DNA of 64,000 nucleotides from Candidatus Scalindua sp. SCAELEC01. GTDB taxonomy: Bacteria > Planctomycetota > Brocadiia > Brocadiales > Scalinduaceae. The position numbers and the translations under genes were made by a program. The stretch lies in NCBI GenBank assembly GCA_004282745.1, contig SHMT01000008.1, forward strand, positions 82,428 to 146,427, given 5' to 3'. Of this stretch, positions 15,975 through 26,577 are shown piece by piece (position 1 is the stretch's first letter; each line of letters opens with the position of its first letter). The notes under the pieces are model-generated. The model did not search any database, was not told where the DNA came from, and saw nothing but the letters and a program-made list of their open reading frames with translations.

Positions 15975-17938
15975 TCCTTTAATATCCCTTCACTCTGTAA
16001 CTTTTCTATGATCTTATTGAGATTTTCTTCAACAGACCTATGCTCAGAATCGATAATCAACTCAGGGCTAAGAGGCTCTTCGTATGGAGAACTGATTCCC
16101 GTAAACTCAGGTATTTCACCATCAATGGCCTTCTGGTAGAGTCCTTTCGGATCCCGTTTTACACATGTTTTCAAACTGCAGTGAATAAATACTTCAAAGA
16201 ATTTTCCCTCTGGTATCAATGCTCTGACCTGTTCCCGTTGGCTTCTTAACGGAGAAATAAAGGTACATATAACAAGAGAACCTTGCTCACAAAAGGCCTT
16301 GGCAACTTCCCCAACACGTCTTATGTTCTCACTTCTCTCCTCTCCTGAAAAACCGAGATCTTTACAAAGACCATGACGTAAGTTGTCTCCGTCCAACGCA
16401 GCAGTACTGCAACCCATATTGAAAAGAGCACGCTCAAGTTTCTTAGCAATTGTTGATTTTCCAGCTCCTGATAAACCCGTCAACCAAATAACCGCGGATT
16501 TATGATTGTTTTTTTCCTCCCGTTCTTCAAGAGTGATGAACGATTTTTCCGGGGTAATATTCATCGCCTTGGTGACGGCGTCCGACACTTTCCGCTCCAC
16601 ATGTATCGTCTCTTCAATGCTCCGCACAACACCCCGAATCATTCCGGCCCCAACGGTAAAATTGGTATCAGGGTCGATAATGATAAAGCTACCGGTCTCC
16701 CGGTTTTTATTATACTGATCAAAAATGATTGGTTGGGTAACTTCGATTTCTGCACGCCCTATCTCGTTCAGCATCAAGGTTTCCACATCGGTTTTATGTA
16801 ATGTTTTTACCAACTCGCAGAAAGGATTGTGTTCAGTTGCATCGGTACGATGTAGAGTGTTTACGTCAAACATGTATACCAGTTTTTTTATAGAGCCCGT
16901 TACGACCCTCGAAGTATGTTTGATGAAATAGTTTTTGCCAATCACAAGAGGATCTTCTGCCATCCAGCAGAGGATGACATCTATCTTTCTTTCAACGAGA
17001 GGAAGGTTTTGCCGTCTTACTATCATATCTCCCCGGCTAATGTCTATCTCATCTTCAAGTGATAAGACAACCGATTCAGGTGCTCCTGCTTCACTCAGAT
17101 CACCATCCATGGTAGTAATCGTTTTCACTTTGGAAGTCAAGCCAGAAGGAAGCACAACCACCTCTTCACCGGGATAAATGGTGCCGGTAACAATCTTCCC
17201 TGCATACCCTCGAAAATTGAGGTCTGGTCGTATAACGTATTGGACGGGAAATCTAAAGTCATGGAGATTCAGATCCGAACCAATATGAACATTTTCAAGC
17301 ACATGCAATACTGTAGAACCTTCATACCAAGGAGTACGCTCACTCTTTGATACAACATTGTCTCCTTCGAGTGCTGAAACAGGAATATAGGTAATATCCC
17401 TAATATCGAGTTTCCGTGAATATTCATCGTATTCGGTAACTATTGATTGAAATATCTCTTGCGAATAATCAACTAAATCAATCTTATTAACGGCAACGAT
17501 CATGTGGGAAACCTGCAAAAGACTGGCAATAAAACCATGCCTCCTTGATTGTTCAAGTATTCCTTTCCGTGCATCAATAAGTATTATGGCCAAATTCGCT
17601 GTTGAGGCTCCCGTAACCATGTTCCTCGTGTACTGGACATGACCTGGAGTATCAGCAATGATAAATTTCCGCTTTGAAGTCTGAAAATAACGATAGGCAA
17701 CATCAATCGTAATGCCTTGCTCTCGCTCAGCAGCCAGACCGTCAGTTAAGAGGGACAAATCTATCCCTTCTTCACCTTTACGTTTTGCAATTTTTTCTAC
17801 TGCTTCAATCTGGTCATCAAATACATTGTTCGTCTCCATAAGGAGTCTCCCAATAAGCGTAGATTTTCCATCATCTACGCTACCAACGGTTGTAAACCGT
17901 AGCAAGTTTGTATTTCCCCCGGTTTTGCGTAAATTCAT
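15971..17938 (-). CDS. cysNC: Bifunctional sulfate adenylyltransferase large subunit / adenylylsulfate kinase
   Basis: 655 residues. The N-terminal EF-Tu-like GTPase (CysN) has G1 GSVDDGKSTLIGRL, G3 DTPGH and G4 NKID, followed by two beta-barrel domains. From about residue 475 an APS kinase (CysC) follows, with P-loop GLSGAGKS and FISPLRSQREQVR. With CysD it forms ATP sulfurylase (sulfate to APS), and the kinase phosphorylates APS to PAPS. It lies 2 bases after cysD and overlaps the DHH gene by four bases. No APS or PAPS reductase gene is adjacent, so PAPS may serve sulfation or a reductase encoded elsewhere. Confidence 0.96.
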   Translation of the reverse strand: MNLRKTGGNTNLLRFTTVGSVDDGKSTLIGRLLMETNNVFDDQIEAVEKIAKRKGEEGIDLSLLTDGLAAEREQGITIDVAYRYFQTSKRKFIIADTPGHVQYTRNMVTGASTANLAIILIDARKGILEQSRRHGFIASLLQVSHMIVAVNKIDLVDYSQEIFQSIVTEYDEYSRKLDIRDITYIPVSALEGDNVVSKSERTPWYEGSTVLHVLENVHIGSDLNLHDFRFPVQYVIRPDLNFRGYAGKIVTGTIYPGEEVVVLPSGLTSKVKTITTMDGDLSEAGAPESVVLSLEDEIDISRGDMIVRRQNLPLVERKIDVILCWMAEDPLVIGKNYFIKHTSRVVTGSIKKLVYMFDVNTLHRTDATEHNPFCELVKTLHKTDVETLMLNEIGRAEIEVTQPIIFDQYNKNRETGSFIIIDPDTNFTVGAGMIRGVVRSIEETIHVERKVSDAVTKAMNITPEKSFITLEEREEKNNHKSAVIWLTGLSGAGKSTIAKKLERALFNMGCSTAALDGDNLRHGLCKDLGFSGEERSENIRRVGEVAKAFCEQGSLVICTFISPLRSQREQVRALIPEGKFFEVFIHCSLKTCVKRDPKGLYQKAIDGEIPEFTGISSPYEEPLSPELIIDSEHRSVEENLNKIIEKLQSEGILKE

Positions 17939-17940
17939 AG

Positions 17941-18843
17941 CTAGAAGTATCCCTCCTTTTTCTTATCTTCCATAGAGCTATCAGTAGTAAGATCTATGAT
18001 GCGATTTTCCCTCTCCGACTTAGTCGCACCGTCAACCTCGGCAATTATATCATCAATGGTCGTCGCATCTGACCTAACTGCTCCGGTACAGGGACTACAA
18101 CCCAAGCTTCTAAATCGACACATAATTCTTTCAACCTTCTCACCAGGTTTAAGATTCACCAAATCGTCATAGGGAACCAGAATACCATCCCGATCGACCA
18201 CATCTCTCTCTTGCGCGTAATAAATTGGTACGATAGGTATCTTCTCATTTTTCAAGTAATACCAGACATCCATCTCCGTCCAATTACTTAAAGGAAAGAC
18301 CCTGATAGATTCACCTTCATTGATACGGCAATTATAGAGGTTCCAGAGTTCCGGTCTCTGAGATTTTGGGTCCCACTGCCCAAATTCATCTCTAAAAGAG
18401 AAGATCCTCTCTTTGGCCCTTGACTTCTCTTCATCCCTGCGAGCCCCACCAAAGGCAGCATCAAATTTGTGCTTCTTTATCCCACCCAACAAACCTTGAG
18501 TCTTTAGCTTGGCACAACATTTGTCAACACCGAGCTTTTGAGGATGTGCTCCTTTGCTGATCCACTCCTCATTTCGCTCAACAATGAGCCGACACCCTAT
18601 TTCCTTAATAAACCAATCACGAAACTTAATCATCTCCGGAAATTTATATCCGGTATCAATATGCATGAGGGGAAACGGAATCCGACCGGGATAAAAGGCC
18701 TTTTGGGCCAGACGAACCATAACTGCCGAATCCTTTCCTATCGAATAAAGCATGACAGGATTTTTAAACTCGGCGACCACCTCACGAATGATATGGATGG
18801 ATTCTGACTCAAGTTGTTTAAGATAGGGAAGATTATTATTCAA
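17941..18843 (-). CDS. cysD: Sulfate adenylyltransferase small subunit
   Basis: 300 residues of the PP-loop ATP pyrophosphatase family: P-loop [25 protein letters not shown], the [20 protein letters not shown] motif and a [14 protein letters not shown] region characteristic of CysD. It catalyses adenylation of sulfate, driven by the GTPase CysN encoded 2 bases downstream. It is the first gene of the cysD-cysNC-DHH operon. Confidence 0.96.
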   Translation of the reverse strand: MNNNLPYLKQLESESIHIIREVVAEFKNPVMLYSIGKDSAVMVRLAQKAFYPGRIPFPLMHIDTGYKFPEMIKFRDWFIKEIGCRLIVERNEEWISKGAHPQKLGVDKCCAKLKTQGLLGGIKKHKFDAAFGGARRDEEKSRAKERIFSFRDEFGQWDPKSQRPELWNLYNCRINEGESIRVFPLSNWTEMDVWYYLKNEKIPIVPIYYAQERDVVDRDGILVPYDDLVNLKPGEKVERIMCRFRSLGCSPCTGAVRSDATTIDDIIAEVDGATKSERENRIIDLTTDSSMEDKKKEGYF

Positions 18844-19100
18844 AACAGTTCTCCAAAATTAAAAATAGTTATTCCTGGATTGATATCGTCAAGAATTGTT
18901 CAGGATCTCAAACCAATAGAGCAAAACATCATCGTAGTGAGCATGAATAGCATCACAATTCATGCCAAATCTGGTGTGAAAAAAAAATATGTTGCAATAT
19001 TACTATACGACAAAGTTTACAACATTTTCCTCATAAAACGCCTATGCAATAGAACACTCTTTTTTTCTAAAATATTCAACATTTGTCGAAAAAAACAACT
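18844..19100. other. Upstream region of the cys operon, no gene seen
   Basis: AT-rich DNA between cysD and the end of purH, both on the minus strand. It should contain the cys operon promoter, but I could not pick one confidently. Confidence 0.4.
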
Positions 19101-20672
19101 TTAGTGCTTAAAGTGTCGCTCTCCAGCAAATATCATTGCTATACCATTTTCGTCTGCAGCCTTAATAACTTCATCATCTTTTTTAGATCCACCAGGTTGG
19201 ATTATGGCAAAAACGCCATTCTTGGCCGCAATGTCAACACTGTCTCGAAAGGGGAAAAATGCGTCTGACGCCAAAACAGTGCCGGATGGTAGCGTTCCAG
19301 CCTTTTGTATTGCAATATTGGTAGAGTCTACGCGGCTCATCTGTCCAGCACCAACTCCAACAACCATCTTATTATGGGAAAGAACTATGGCATTTGACTT
19401 AACATGTTTGCACACCTTCCAAGCAAAGAGCATCTCCTCTATTTCACCTTCAGAAGGACTCTTTTTTGTCACCACTTTGAGCTTATCCCTTTGACCGGAA
19501 AGATCATCTTTGCCTTGAACCAACATACCACCCGTAACCCCTCTCAAAACCTTCGATCCCGTTTTGGCCGTTTGGCTACGGAACGAAACGAGTTTTAACA
19601 ATCGAAGATCCTGCCCCCACTTTCGTTTTTTTGTTAAAATCTCGAATGCTTTATCCTCAAATCCCGGCGCCGCAATAGCCTCCACAAAATGACCCGACTC
19701 TGTAATGGCCTCTGCAGTCTTCTCGTCTATTACCCGATTAATGCCGACGATGCATCCAAACGCTGATATGGGATCAGATTGATATGCCTTTGAAAACGCT
19801 TCATTCAGGGTTTCTGCAGAAGCTACACCGCACGGGTTTGTGTGTTTGATTAAAACGGCTGATGGCTCTTCAAATTCCTTGACGATCTCTATCGCGACAT
19901 CAACATCGATAATGTTATTATAAGAGAGATCCTTACCGTTCAGCTGTTCTGCATTTGAAACAGACGATTCTTCAAAATCTTTATGTACATAAAATGCGGA
20001 AGATTGGTGAGGGTTCTCACCATATCGTAACTCTTGTTTTTTATAAAATTCAAGGCTCAATATCTCCGGGTATTCAGTCTCATGAACCTTCTCAAAAAAT
20101 TTGGCAATTACTCTGTCGTAGTGGCTCGTTTGCTTAAACGCCTCCAGAACCAATTGTTGTCGGGTTTCAAGTGTAAGGTCACCATCGTTATCGTTGAGCT
20201 CCCGTAACAATGATTCATAGCGTCCCGGATTAACGACTACGGCAACATGTTTAAAGTTTTTAGCTGCGGACCGAATCATCGATGGTCCGCCAATATCAAT
20301 ATTTTCGATCGCCTGTTCCTGCGTTACATTATCAGCACTAACCGTCTTCTCAAAAGGATACAGATTAACCACTACAAGATCAATGGTCCCGATACCCAAA
20401 TTTTCTATCTGGTTCATATGATCTTCATTATCTCTTACGGCCAATAACCCACCATGAATCTTCGGGTGCAAAGTTTTCACTCTCCCCCCCATTATTTCAG
20501 GAAAACCCGTATAATCAGATACCTCTATTACATCAACACCGCTCTCTCTTAATAGTTTTGCAGTGCCACCGGTAGAAAGTATCTCTATGCTGTGATTCTT
20601 TAACCCCTTTGCCAAATTTGCTATCCCTGTCTTATCTGATACGCTTATTAAGGCCCTCTTTATCTTAGCCAT
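19101..20672 (-). CDS. purH: Bifunctional AICAR formyltransferase / IMP cyclohydrolase
   Basis: 523 residues from the ATG at 20672, the family's usual length. The N-terminal MGS-like cyclohydrolase has ALISVSDKTG, STGGTAKLL and GGRVKTLHPKIHGG. The C-terminal transformylase has LRYGENPHQ and the catalytic KHTNPCGVA loop. It performs the last two steps of IMP synthesis. A 13-codon N-terminal extension in the open frame lacks support. Monocistronic here. Confidence 0.96.
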   Translation of the reverse strand: MAKIKRALISVSDKTGIANLAKGLKNHSIEILSTGGTAKLLRESGVDVIEVSDYTGFPEIMGGRVKTLHPKIHGGLLAVRDNEDHMNQIENLGIGTIDLVVVNLYPFEKTVSADNVTQEQAIENIDIGGPSMIRSAAKNFKHVAVVVNPGRYESLLRELNDNDGDLTLETRQQLVLEAFKQTSHYDRVIAKFFEKVHETEYPEILSLEFYKKQELRYGENPHQSSAFYVHKDFEESSVSNAEQLNGKDLSYNNIIDVDVAIEIVKEFEEPSAVLIKHTNPCGVASAETLNEAFSKAYQSDPISAFGCIVGINRVIDEKTAEAITESGHFVEAIAAPGFEDKAFEILTKKRKWGQDLRLLKLVSFRSQTAKTGSKVLRGVTGGMLVQGKDDLSGQRDKLKVVTKKSPSEGEIEEMLFAWKVCKHVKSNAIVLSHNKMVVGVGAGQMSRVDSTNIAIQKAGTLPSGTVLASDAFFPFRDSVDIAAKNGVFAIIQPGGSKKDDEVIKAADENGIAMIFAGERHFKH

Positions 20673-20966
20673 AAACCACCAATCCCCCTCACTCGACTCT
20701 CGTCTGTACAATGTTTACCAATATCATCCTAACCAACCACATACTACACAATTGAATGGATTTACCCTACAGGACACAATACATATGTCGAAAATAGAAA
20801 CAATGATATGAAAGGTTGATGCTATCAAATCACAGGCTTTATGTCAAAAAAATAAACACAATAATTTGCTTGCTGGAGATTTATTGGTTTGCTATCATTA
20901 AAAGTTTGGGGCGCTCAATCAATGAGCGAATCTACGTAATGTCAAACACACAGAGGAGATATGATT

Positions 20967-23720
20967 ATGAAGAGGAAGTATGTATTCTTTTTTGGTGACG
21001 GGCACGCTGACGGCAATGCCTCGATGAAGGAGTTGCTAGGTGGTAAAGGCGCCAATCTGGCTGAAATGACGAATTTAGCTATTCCTGTACCTCCCGGTTT
21101 TACCATTACGACAGAAGCTTGCAACGATTACTACAACAATAATAAGTCATTCCCTACGGGTCTTCAAAGTGAAATCGATAACAATCTCTCCTCTTTAGAA
21201 CGTCTGATGGGAGCCAAATTGGGTGATCCCAAAAACCCCTTACTGGTATCTGTCCGAAGTGGTGCTGCCGCATCTATGCCAGGAATGATGGATACTGTCT
21301 TAAACTTAGGCTTAAACCCTAAGTGTGTTGAAGGTCTTATAAAGAAAAACAATAGCGATAGATTTGCATGGGATGCATACAGACGTTTTGTCTCTATGTT
21401 TGGTAATGTAGTTATGGGTATGCAACATCACCATTTTGAAGAGATACTTGACGAATACAAGAGAAAGGCATGCGTAAAAAATGATACCGAGCTTACAACG
21501 GATCAGTTAAAAGATATCTGTAACGATTTTATATCTATTTACAAAAAACAGACAAAAACCGTTTTTCCCGTAAACCCAAAAGAGCAATTGCGCAAATCGA
21601 TCATTGCGGTTTTTGAATCATGGAATAATCCAAGAGCTATCAAATATAGAGAAATTTATGATATCAAGGGATTGAGTGGCACTGCGGTAAATATTCAGGC
21701 GATGGTCTTTGGAAATCGGGGCAATGATTCAGCAACGGGAGTCTGTTTTACCAGAAACCCCTCAACCGGAGAAAATAAATTTTACGGTGAGTATTTACTC
21801 AATGCACAAGGAGAAGATGTCGTAGCGGGGATTCGCACACCGGAACCGATAAAAACTCTACAAAAGAGAATGCCATTAGTCTACAGACAGCTAGTTACGA
21901 TAAAAAATAATTTAGAAAAACACTACAAAGATCTCCAGGATATGGAATTTACTGTCCAGGACAAAAAGTTATTTATGCTTCAGACAAGAAACGGAAAACG
22001 CACGGCCCATGCCGCGGTAAAGATCGCTGTCGATATGGTGAGGGAAAAACTCATCGATAAAAAAACAGCCATTAATAGAGTTATACCCGATGAACTGGAC
22101 CAACTTCTCCACCCCACATTTGATCCAAAAGCCAAAAAGGTTGTAATCGCTCATGGCCTTCCTGCTTCACCGGGTGCTGCAACAGGCAAAGTGGTATTTA
22201 ATGCAGAGGATGCAGAAAAGTATGCGGCCAGGAAAGAGCCCGTTATCCTCGTAAGAATCGAGACTTCTCCCGAGGATATCGGAGGAATGCATGTCTCAAA
22301 GGGGATCCTTACCTCCCGGGGAGGAATGACATCACACGCAGCGGTAGTAGCAAGGGGAATGGGGACTTGCTGCGTAGCCGGATGCGGTCACCTCCATATC
22401 GATTACAACAAAGAGGAGTTTGTCGTAGACGGTAAAACGGTTAAGAAAGGTGACTATATCTCTCTAGACGGTTCTCTTGGAGAAGTTATTTTAGGAAAAA
22501 CACCAACTGTTGAACCCACTCTCAGTGGCAGTTTTAACACTCTCATGAAATGGGCCGATGAATACCGCAAGCTTAAGGTTAGAACAAACGCTGATACACC
22601 TGAAGATGCTAAACGAGCAAGAAGTTTTGGTGCTGAGGGTATTGGACTGTGTCGAACGGAACACATGTTTTTTGATGAGAGCAGGATAGATTATGTACGA
22701 CAAATGATACTCGTTGCTGGTGATGTGGATAATCTAAAAACAGCAGTTGACGATCTAAAGGCTGATCTCGACAAAATACCAGGTAAAATACCGGCTGCGT
22801 TAGAGGGTAAACTGAAAAAGGCAATTAAGAGCAAAAATAAAGCAGATAGTCTCTACAAAAACGCATTAAAAAAACTGCTTCCTATGCAAAGAGGAGATTT
22901 TGAAAAAATTTTTACCGTTATGAAAGGCCTTCCCGTAACCATACGACTTCTTGACCCACCTTTGCACGAGTTTTTACCAAAAGAAAACTCTTTGCTTAAG
23001 AAAATAGCACAAAAAATAGGGATAACTCTCTCTTCCATAAAAGAGAAAGTTGAGAATCTTCAGGAAGTTAACCCAATGCTGGGATTGAGAGGTTGCCGTT
23101 TGGGTATCGTCTACCCCGATATTTATAAAATGCAGGTACAGGCAATAATCGAAGCTGCCCTTAGTACAAAGAAGAAGGGTATCAAAGTTCTTCCGGAGAT
23201 AATGATTCCCCTTGTCGGAACCGTTGGAGAGATGGAGATCCTCAAGAGTGACGTGGTTGAGGTAGCAAATACCATTTTGAAGAAAAAGGGTTCCGAAATG
23301 AATTTCAAGGTCGGCACAATGATAGAGATACCGAGAGCCGCCTTAACCGCTGATCAGATTGCCAAACATGCGGAATTTTTCTCTTTTGGAACAAACGATT
23401 TGACGCAAATGGCATTTGGATTTAGCAGAGATGATGTTGGCTCATTCATACCACAGTATACCCAACGAGGCATTCTCGAAAATGACCCTTTTCAGGTCCT
23501 CGATCAATCGGGCATAGGACAGTTAGTGCAGATTGGCATTGAAAAAGGGCGGCAAACAAGACCTAACATAAAGATCGGCATATGTGGAGAACATGGTGGA
23601 GAACCATCCTCAATCGAGTTTTGTCATAAAAACAAGATGGATTACGTAAGCTGTTCCCCCTTTCGGGTACCTATTGCACGTTTAGCAGCAGCCCAAGCGG
23701 CAATGAAGGAAGTAAAATAA
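20967..23720 (+). CDS. ppdK: Pyruvate, phosphate dikinase
   Basis: About 917 residues with the three expected parts: N-terminal ATP-grasp domain (SVRSGAAASMPGMMDTVLNL), the phospho-histidine domain (GGMTSHAAVVARGMG, catalytic His about residue 457) and the C-terminal PEP-binding barrel (GLCRTEHMF, IGTMIEIPRAAL-type sequence, GICGEHGGEP). It interconverts pyruvate and PEP with ATP and phosphate, serving gluconeogenesis or pyrophosphate-linked glycolysis. I prefer the second ATG (20967), eight bases after GAGGAG; the first (20961) is too close. A charged insertion of about 60 residues near 590-650 makes it slightly longer than typical. A TPR gene starts on the next base after its stop. Confidence 0.96.
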   Translation: MKRKYVFFFGDGHADGNASMKELLGGKGANLAEMTNLAIPVPPGFTITTEACNDYYNNNKSFPTGLQSEIDNNLSSLERLMGAKLGDPKNPLLVSVRSGAAASMPGMMDTVLNLGLNPKCVEGLIKKNNSDRFAWDAYRRFVSMFGNVVMGMQHHHFEEILDEYKRKACVKNDTELTTDQLKDICNDFISIYKKQTKTVFPVNPKEQLRKSIIAVFESWNNPRAIKYREIYDIKGLSGTAVNIQAMVFGNRGNDSATGVCFTRNPSTGENKFYGEYLLNAQGEDVVAGIRTPEPIKTLQKRMPLVYRQLVTIKNNLEKHYKDLQDMEFTVQDKKLFMLQTRNGKRTAHAAVKIAVDMVREKLIDKKTAINRVIPDELDQLLHPTFDPKAKKVVIAHGLPASPGAATGKVVFNAEDAEKYAARKEPVILVRIETSPEDIGGMHVSKGILTSRGGMTSHAAVVARGMGTCCVAGCGHLHIDYNKEEFVVDGKTVKKGDYISLDGSLGEVILGKTPTVEPTLSGSFNTLMKWADEYRKLKVRTNADTPEDAKRARSFGAEGIGLCRTEHMFFDESRIDYVRQMILVAGDVDNLKTAVDDLKADLDKIPGKIPAALEGKLKKAIKSKNKADSLYKNALKKLLPMQRGDFEKIFTVMKGLPVTIRLLDPPLHEFLPKENSLLKKIAQKIGITLSSIKEKVENLQEVNPMLGLRGCRLGIVYPDIYKMQVQAIIEAALSTKKKGIKVLPEIMIPLVGTVGEMEILKSDVVEVANTILKKKGSEMNFKVGTMIEIPRAALTADQIAKHAEFFSFGTNDLTQMAFGFSRDDVGSFIPQYTQRGILENDPFQVLDQSGIGQLVQIGIEKGRQTRPNIKIGICGEHGGEPSSIEFCHKNKMDYVSCSPFRVPIARLAAAQAAMKEVK

Positions 23721-26063
23721 ATGGAAAATTTGTCCTCAGAAAAAATTAGGAATTTTTTGATTTTTACGAAAGACGTTTATGTAGCCAAACCGTTCAGGTA
23801 TGTAATCAATTTTTTCTCCTGGTACTTTTATCAAAAGGAGACCCTTGAGGATAAATTAAAACAAAAAGATACGCAAATTGATAATCTAAAGACACAATTA
23901 AATGTGGTCAATCATATGTATGAAGAGGGGAGAAATCTTTTAAAAGAACAGAAGAAAGATTTAGAGGAGATGCTCAAGATAGAGCGGAAAAGTGCAACTA
24001 TTCCTTCGATAATAGAGATAAGAGAGGAGAAGATCGAGGTCTCCCAGATGTCATGGGTTAAGATTAACAAATTAAAGGCTAAAATAGAGAGATTGACCAA
24101 TGCAGGGATCCCTACTACACCTGAGGGGTATTATGAGCTTGGCCTTATAGCGTATGGCAATGGAAAATATGACGAAGCTATAAAACTTTGGGAAACGGTT
24201 CTTAAACTGGACAAAAACAGTCTGGATACCAGCCACAATCTTGGAATAGTCTATTATCATGTGGGCCTGTACGATGAAACCATTTCTCTACTCAACAAAG
24301 TTATCAAGGTTAACCCGAAAGATTCTTCCGCACACTATTGTCTCGGTCTTGCTCATACAGAGAAAGAAAACTTCGATACGGCAATTTATGAATTTAAGAA
24401 GGCCTCTCTTTACGATCAAGACAATAACGAACAAATTCGTTACCATCTTGGCCTATCTTACGAAAGAAATGGAGAAGTGAATGAGGCAATAGAGACTTAC
24501 AATTCAGTCCTTGAATCAAATCCGAAACATACGAATGCAGCGTATCATGTTGGGGTAATTTATAGAAAAAAAGGGTTGTTTGATATGGCAATTTCTCAGT
24601 TTCAGACGGTTTTGGAATTGACCCCACAGTGTGTTGGCGCTTACTATAATCTTGGTATCTGCTACAAAGAGAAAAATATGATACCAACGGCAAAAAAACA
24701 GTTTGAACATGCACTAAATATCAACCCTGAACATGTAGAAACGCTCTACAACCTTGCCCTTATCTTTAAAGAAGAAAATAACCATGGAGAAGCTATTTCC
24801 CATTTAAGAAAAATCTGCGAAATGGTTCCGAAACACCAGGGTTCACATTATATTCTGGGACTCATATGGTATAAAGAGGAAAAATTTACAGATGCAATTT
24901 CAGAATTTAAAATAGCACTAGATATTGATGAAGGTAACGCCAACGTTCATTACCATCTTGGTCGGACGTACCTAAAGAAGAAACAGCTTTATGAGGCAAT
25001 CACTTCTTATCAGAATGCTATACGGTTTGATAACACACACGTTAATGCACTGTTAGAGTTGGGGATTTCTTATAACAGCATCCTGAAACACGGAAAGGCC
25101 ATTTCTCTGTTTGAAAAAGTCTTGAGACTGGAGCCAAACTGTGCGCCATGTCATTACAACTTGGGAATTGCATACAAATCTAAAAACAAGTTATACGAAT
25201 CATGTACATCATACAAGAAGGCCCTTGAAATCAATCCCCATTATGCAGAGGCCTGGAATAGTATTGGTACTGTCTATAAGGAGATGGGAAAAAGAGCCGA
25301 AGCTATTTCTGCACACAAGCAAGCTCTGCAAATTAATCCCTCTTATTCAGAAGCACATAATAATCTCGGCATTATATACGATGATAATGGAAGATTAGAA
25401 GAGGCCATATTCCATTATAATCAGGCCCTCAAGATAAGCCCCGGTTTTGCCGAAGTATACAACAATCTTGGTGTAACCTACTCGAAGCAAAATGATGTCG
25501 ATAAAGCGGTACGACACTATAAAGCAGCCCTTGACTTAAACCCGAGATATGCTGAGGCATTCAACAATTTAGGAGTAGCTTATGTTTCCAAAGAGATGAT
25601 TGAGGAAGCTGTCGAGCAGTACAAAATGGCAATTGACATTAACCCAAACTATGCCGAGGCACACAATAATCTTGGAATTACATACACAAAGAAAGCGAAG
25701 TTTACCCAGGCTATTTCACACTACAAAGAAGCAATAAAAATAAATCCTGGTTACGTAGCCGCTTATTACAACATTGGCATTACCTATACGAAAAAGAAGA
25801 TGTACGACCACGCCATAGAATCACTGAAAAAGACGATAGAGCTAAATCCTGATGACGAATCTGCCCATTACAATTTAGGAATCGTCTATAGCAAGAAGCG
25901 AATGTACGATGATGCAATACTCGAATTCCAAAAGGTAATAGACGCCAATCCAAACTCACCAAGCGTCCACTATAATCTCGGGGTAGCGTATCGTGAAAAG
26001 GGTATGTTGCTGCAGGCAAAAAGAGAGATATACTTGTATAAGAAATTAAATAGCCGAAGATAG
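23721..26063 (+). CDS. Large TPR protein with 19 tetratricopeptide repeats
   Basis: 780 residues: an N-terminal region with a coiled coil (about 38-85), then from about residue 134 nineteen consecutive 34-residue TPR units almost without gaps (for example AEAHNNLGITYTKKAKFTQA). The N-A/Y-x-N-L-G register resembles O-GlcNAc-transferase-type TPR superhelices, but no transferase domain follows. There is no signal peptide. Its ATG directly follows the ppdK TAA, so the two are co-transcribed and probably coupled; a scaffold for metabolic enzymes is possible but unproven. Confidence 0.9.
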   Translation: MENLSSEKIRNFLIFTKDVYVAKPFRYVINFFSWYFYQKETLEDKLKQKDTQIDNLKTQLNVVNHMYEEGRNLLKEQKKDLEEMLKIERKSATIPSIIEIREEKIEVSQMSWVKINKLKAKIERLTNAGIPTTPEGYYELGLIAYGNGKYDEAIKLWETVLKLDKNSLDTSHNLGIVYYHVGLYDETISLLNKVIKVNPKDSSAHYCLGLAHTEKENFDTAIYEFKKASLYDQDNNEQIRYHLGLSYERNGEVNEAIETYNSVLESNPKHTNAAYHVGVIYRKKGLFDMAISQFQTVLELTPQCVGAYYNLGICYKEKNMIPTAKKQFEHALNINPEHVETLYNLALIFKEENNHGEAISHLRKICEMVPKHQGSHYILGLIWYKEEKFTDAISEFKIALDIDEGNANVHYHLGRTYLKKKQLYEAITSYQNAIRFDNTHVNALLELGISYNSILKHGKAISLFEKVLRLEPNCAPCHYNLGIAYKSKNKLYESCTSYKKALEINPHYAEAWNSIGTVYKEMGKRAEAISAHKQALQINPSYSEAHNNLGIIYDDNGRLEEAIFHYNQALKISPGFAEVYNNLGVTYSKQNDVDKAVRHYKAALDLNPRYAEAFNNLGVAYVSKEMIEEAVEQYKMAIDINPNYAEAHNNLGITYTKKAKFTQAISHYKEAIKINPGYVAAYYNIGITYTKKKMYDHAIESLKKTIELNPDDESAHYNLGIVYSKKRMYDDAILEFQKVIDANPNSPSVHYNLGVAYREKGMLLQAKREIYLYKKLNSRR

Positions 26064-26065
26064 CG

Positions 26066-26091
26066 GCGATTCCGATAGAGATCGGAATCGC
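26066..26091. terminator. Perfect 11-bp stem hairpin between convergent genes
   Basis: GCGATTCCGAT, loop AGAG, ATCGGAATCGC. It lies 3 bp after the TPR gene and faces the iscU/nifU-like gene. There is no long T-run, so it may be a bidirectional or pause-type terminator. Confidence 0.6.
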
Positions 26092-26181
26092 TTAGTAATT
26101 GGGTCCACAAAACCCCACTTATCAATGTAAAGTGAACGCATTAAAAATATCGGAGATTTTTAGCTGATCCACAACAACAAA

Positions 26182-26577
26182 TCACTTGTCACCTTTCTCT
26201 CGGTAGACTTTAATTGCAGCCTCGATAGCTTCTTGCGCCAAAACGGAACAGTGCATCTTATTTGCAGGCAAACCATCTAAGGCTTCAGCCACAGCTTCAT
26301 TTGTAACCTGCAAAGCATCTTCTGTCGTCTTGTCCTTAATCATCTCAGTTGCCATGCTGCTTGTAGCAATAGCCGCACCACAACCAAAAGTCTTAAATTT
26401 AGCCTCGGTAATTTTATTATCGTCCACTTTTATGTAGAGCCTCATCACATCACCACAAGCCGGATTACCTACTGTTCCTACTGCATCAGCATCCGTTATT
26501 TCACCCATGTTTCGGGGGTTCATAAAGTGGTCCATCACTTTCTCACTATAAGGTCCAGCCATATCTTCATTTGCCAT
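26182..26577 (-). CDS. IscU/NifU-N-type Fe-S cluster assembly scaffold
   Basis: 131 residues from the ATG at 26577 (GGGAG eight bases upstream). The three cluster-ligand cysteines are present: C41 in NPACGD, C66 in FGCGAA and C110 in MHCSVLA, plus the conserved Asp after the first Cys. The protein would assemble [2Fe-2S]/[4Fe-4S] clusters on its surface. A cysteine desulfurase gene, often adjacent, is not visible in this window. The Lys-rich LPPIK region of canonical IscU is replaced by LPANKMHC, so the isc versus nif class is uncertain. Confidence 0.9.
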   Translation of the reverse strand: MANEDMAGPYSEKVMDHFMNPRNMGEITDADAVGTVGNPACGDVMRLYIKVDDNKITEAKFKTFGCGAAIATSSMATEMIKDKTTEDALQVTNEAVAEALDGLPANKMHCSVLAQEAIEAAIKVYREKGDK

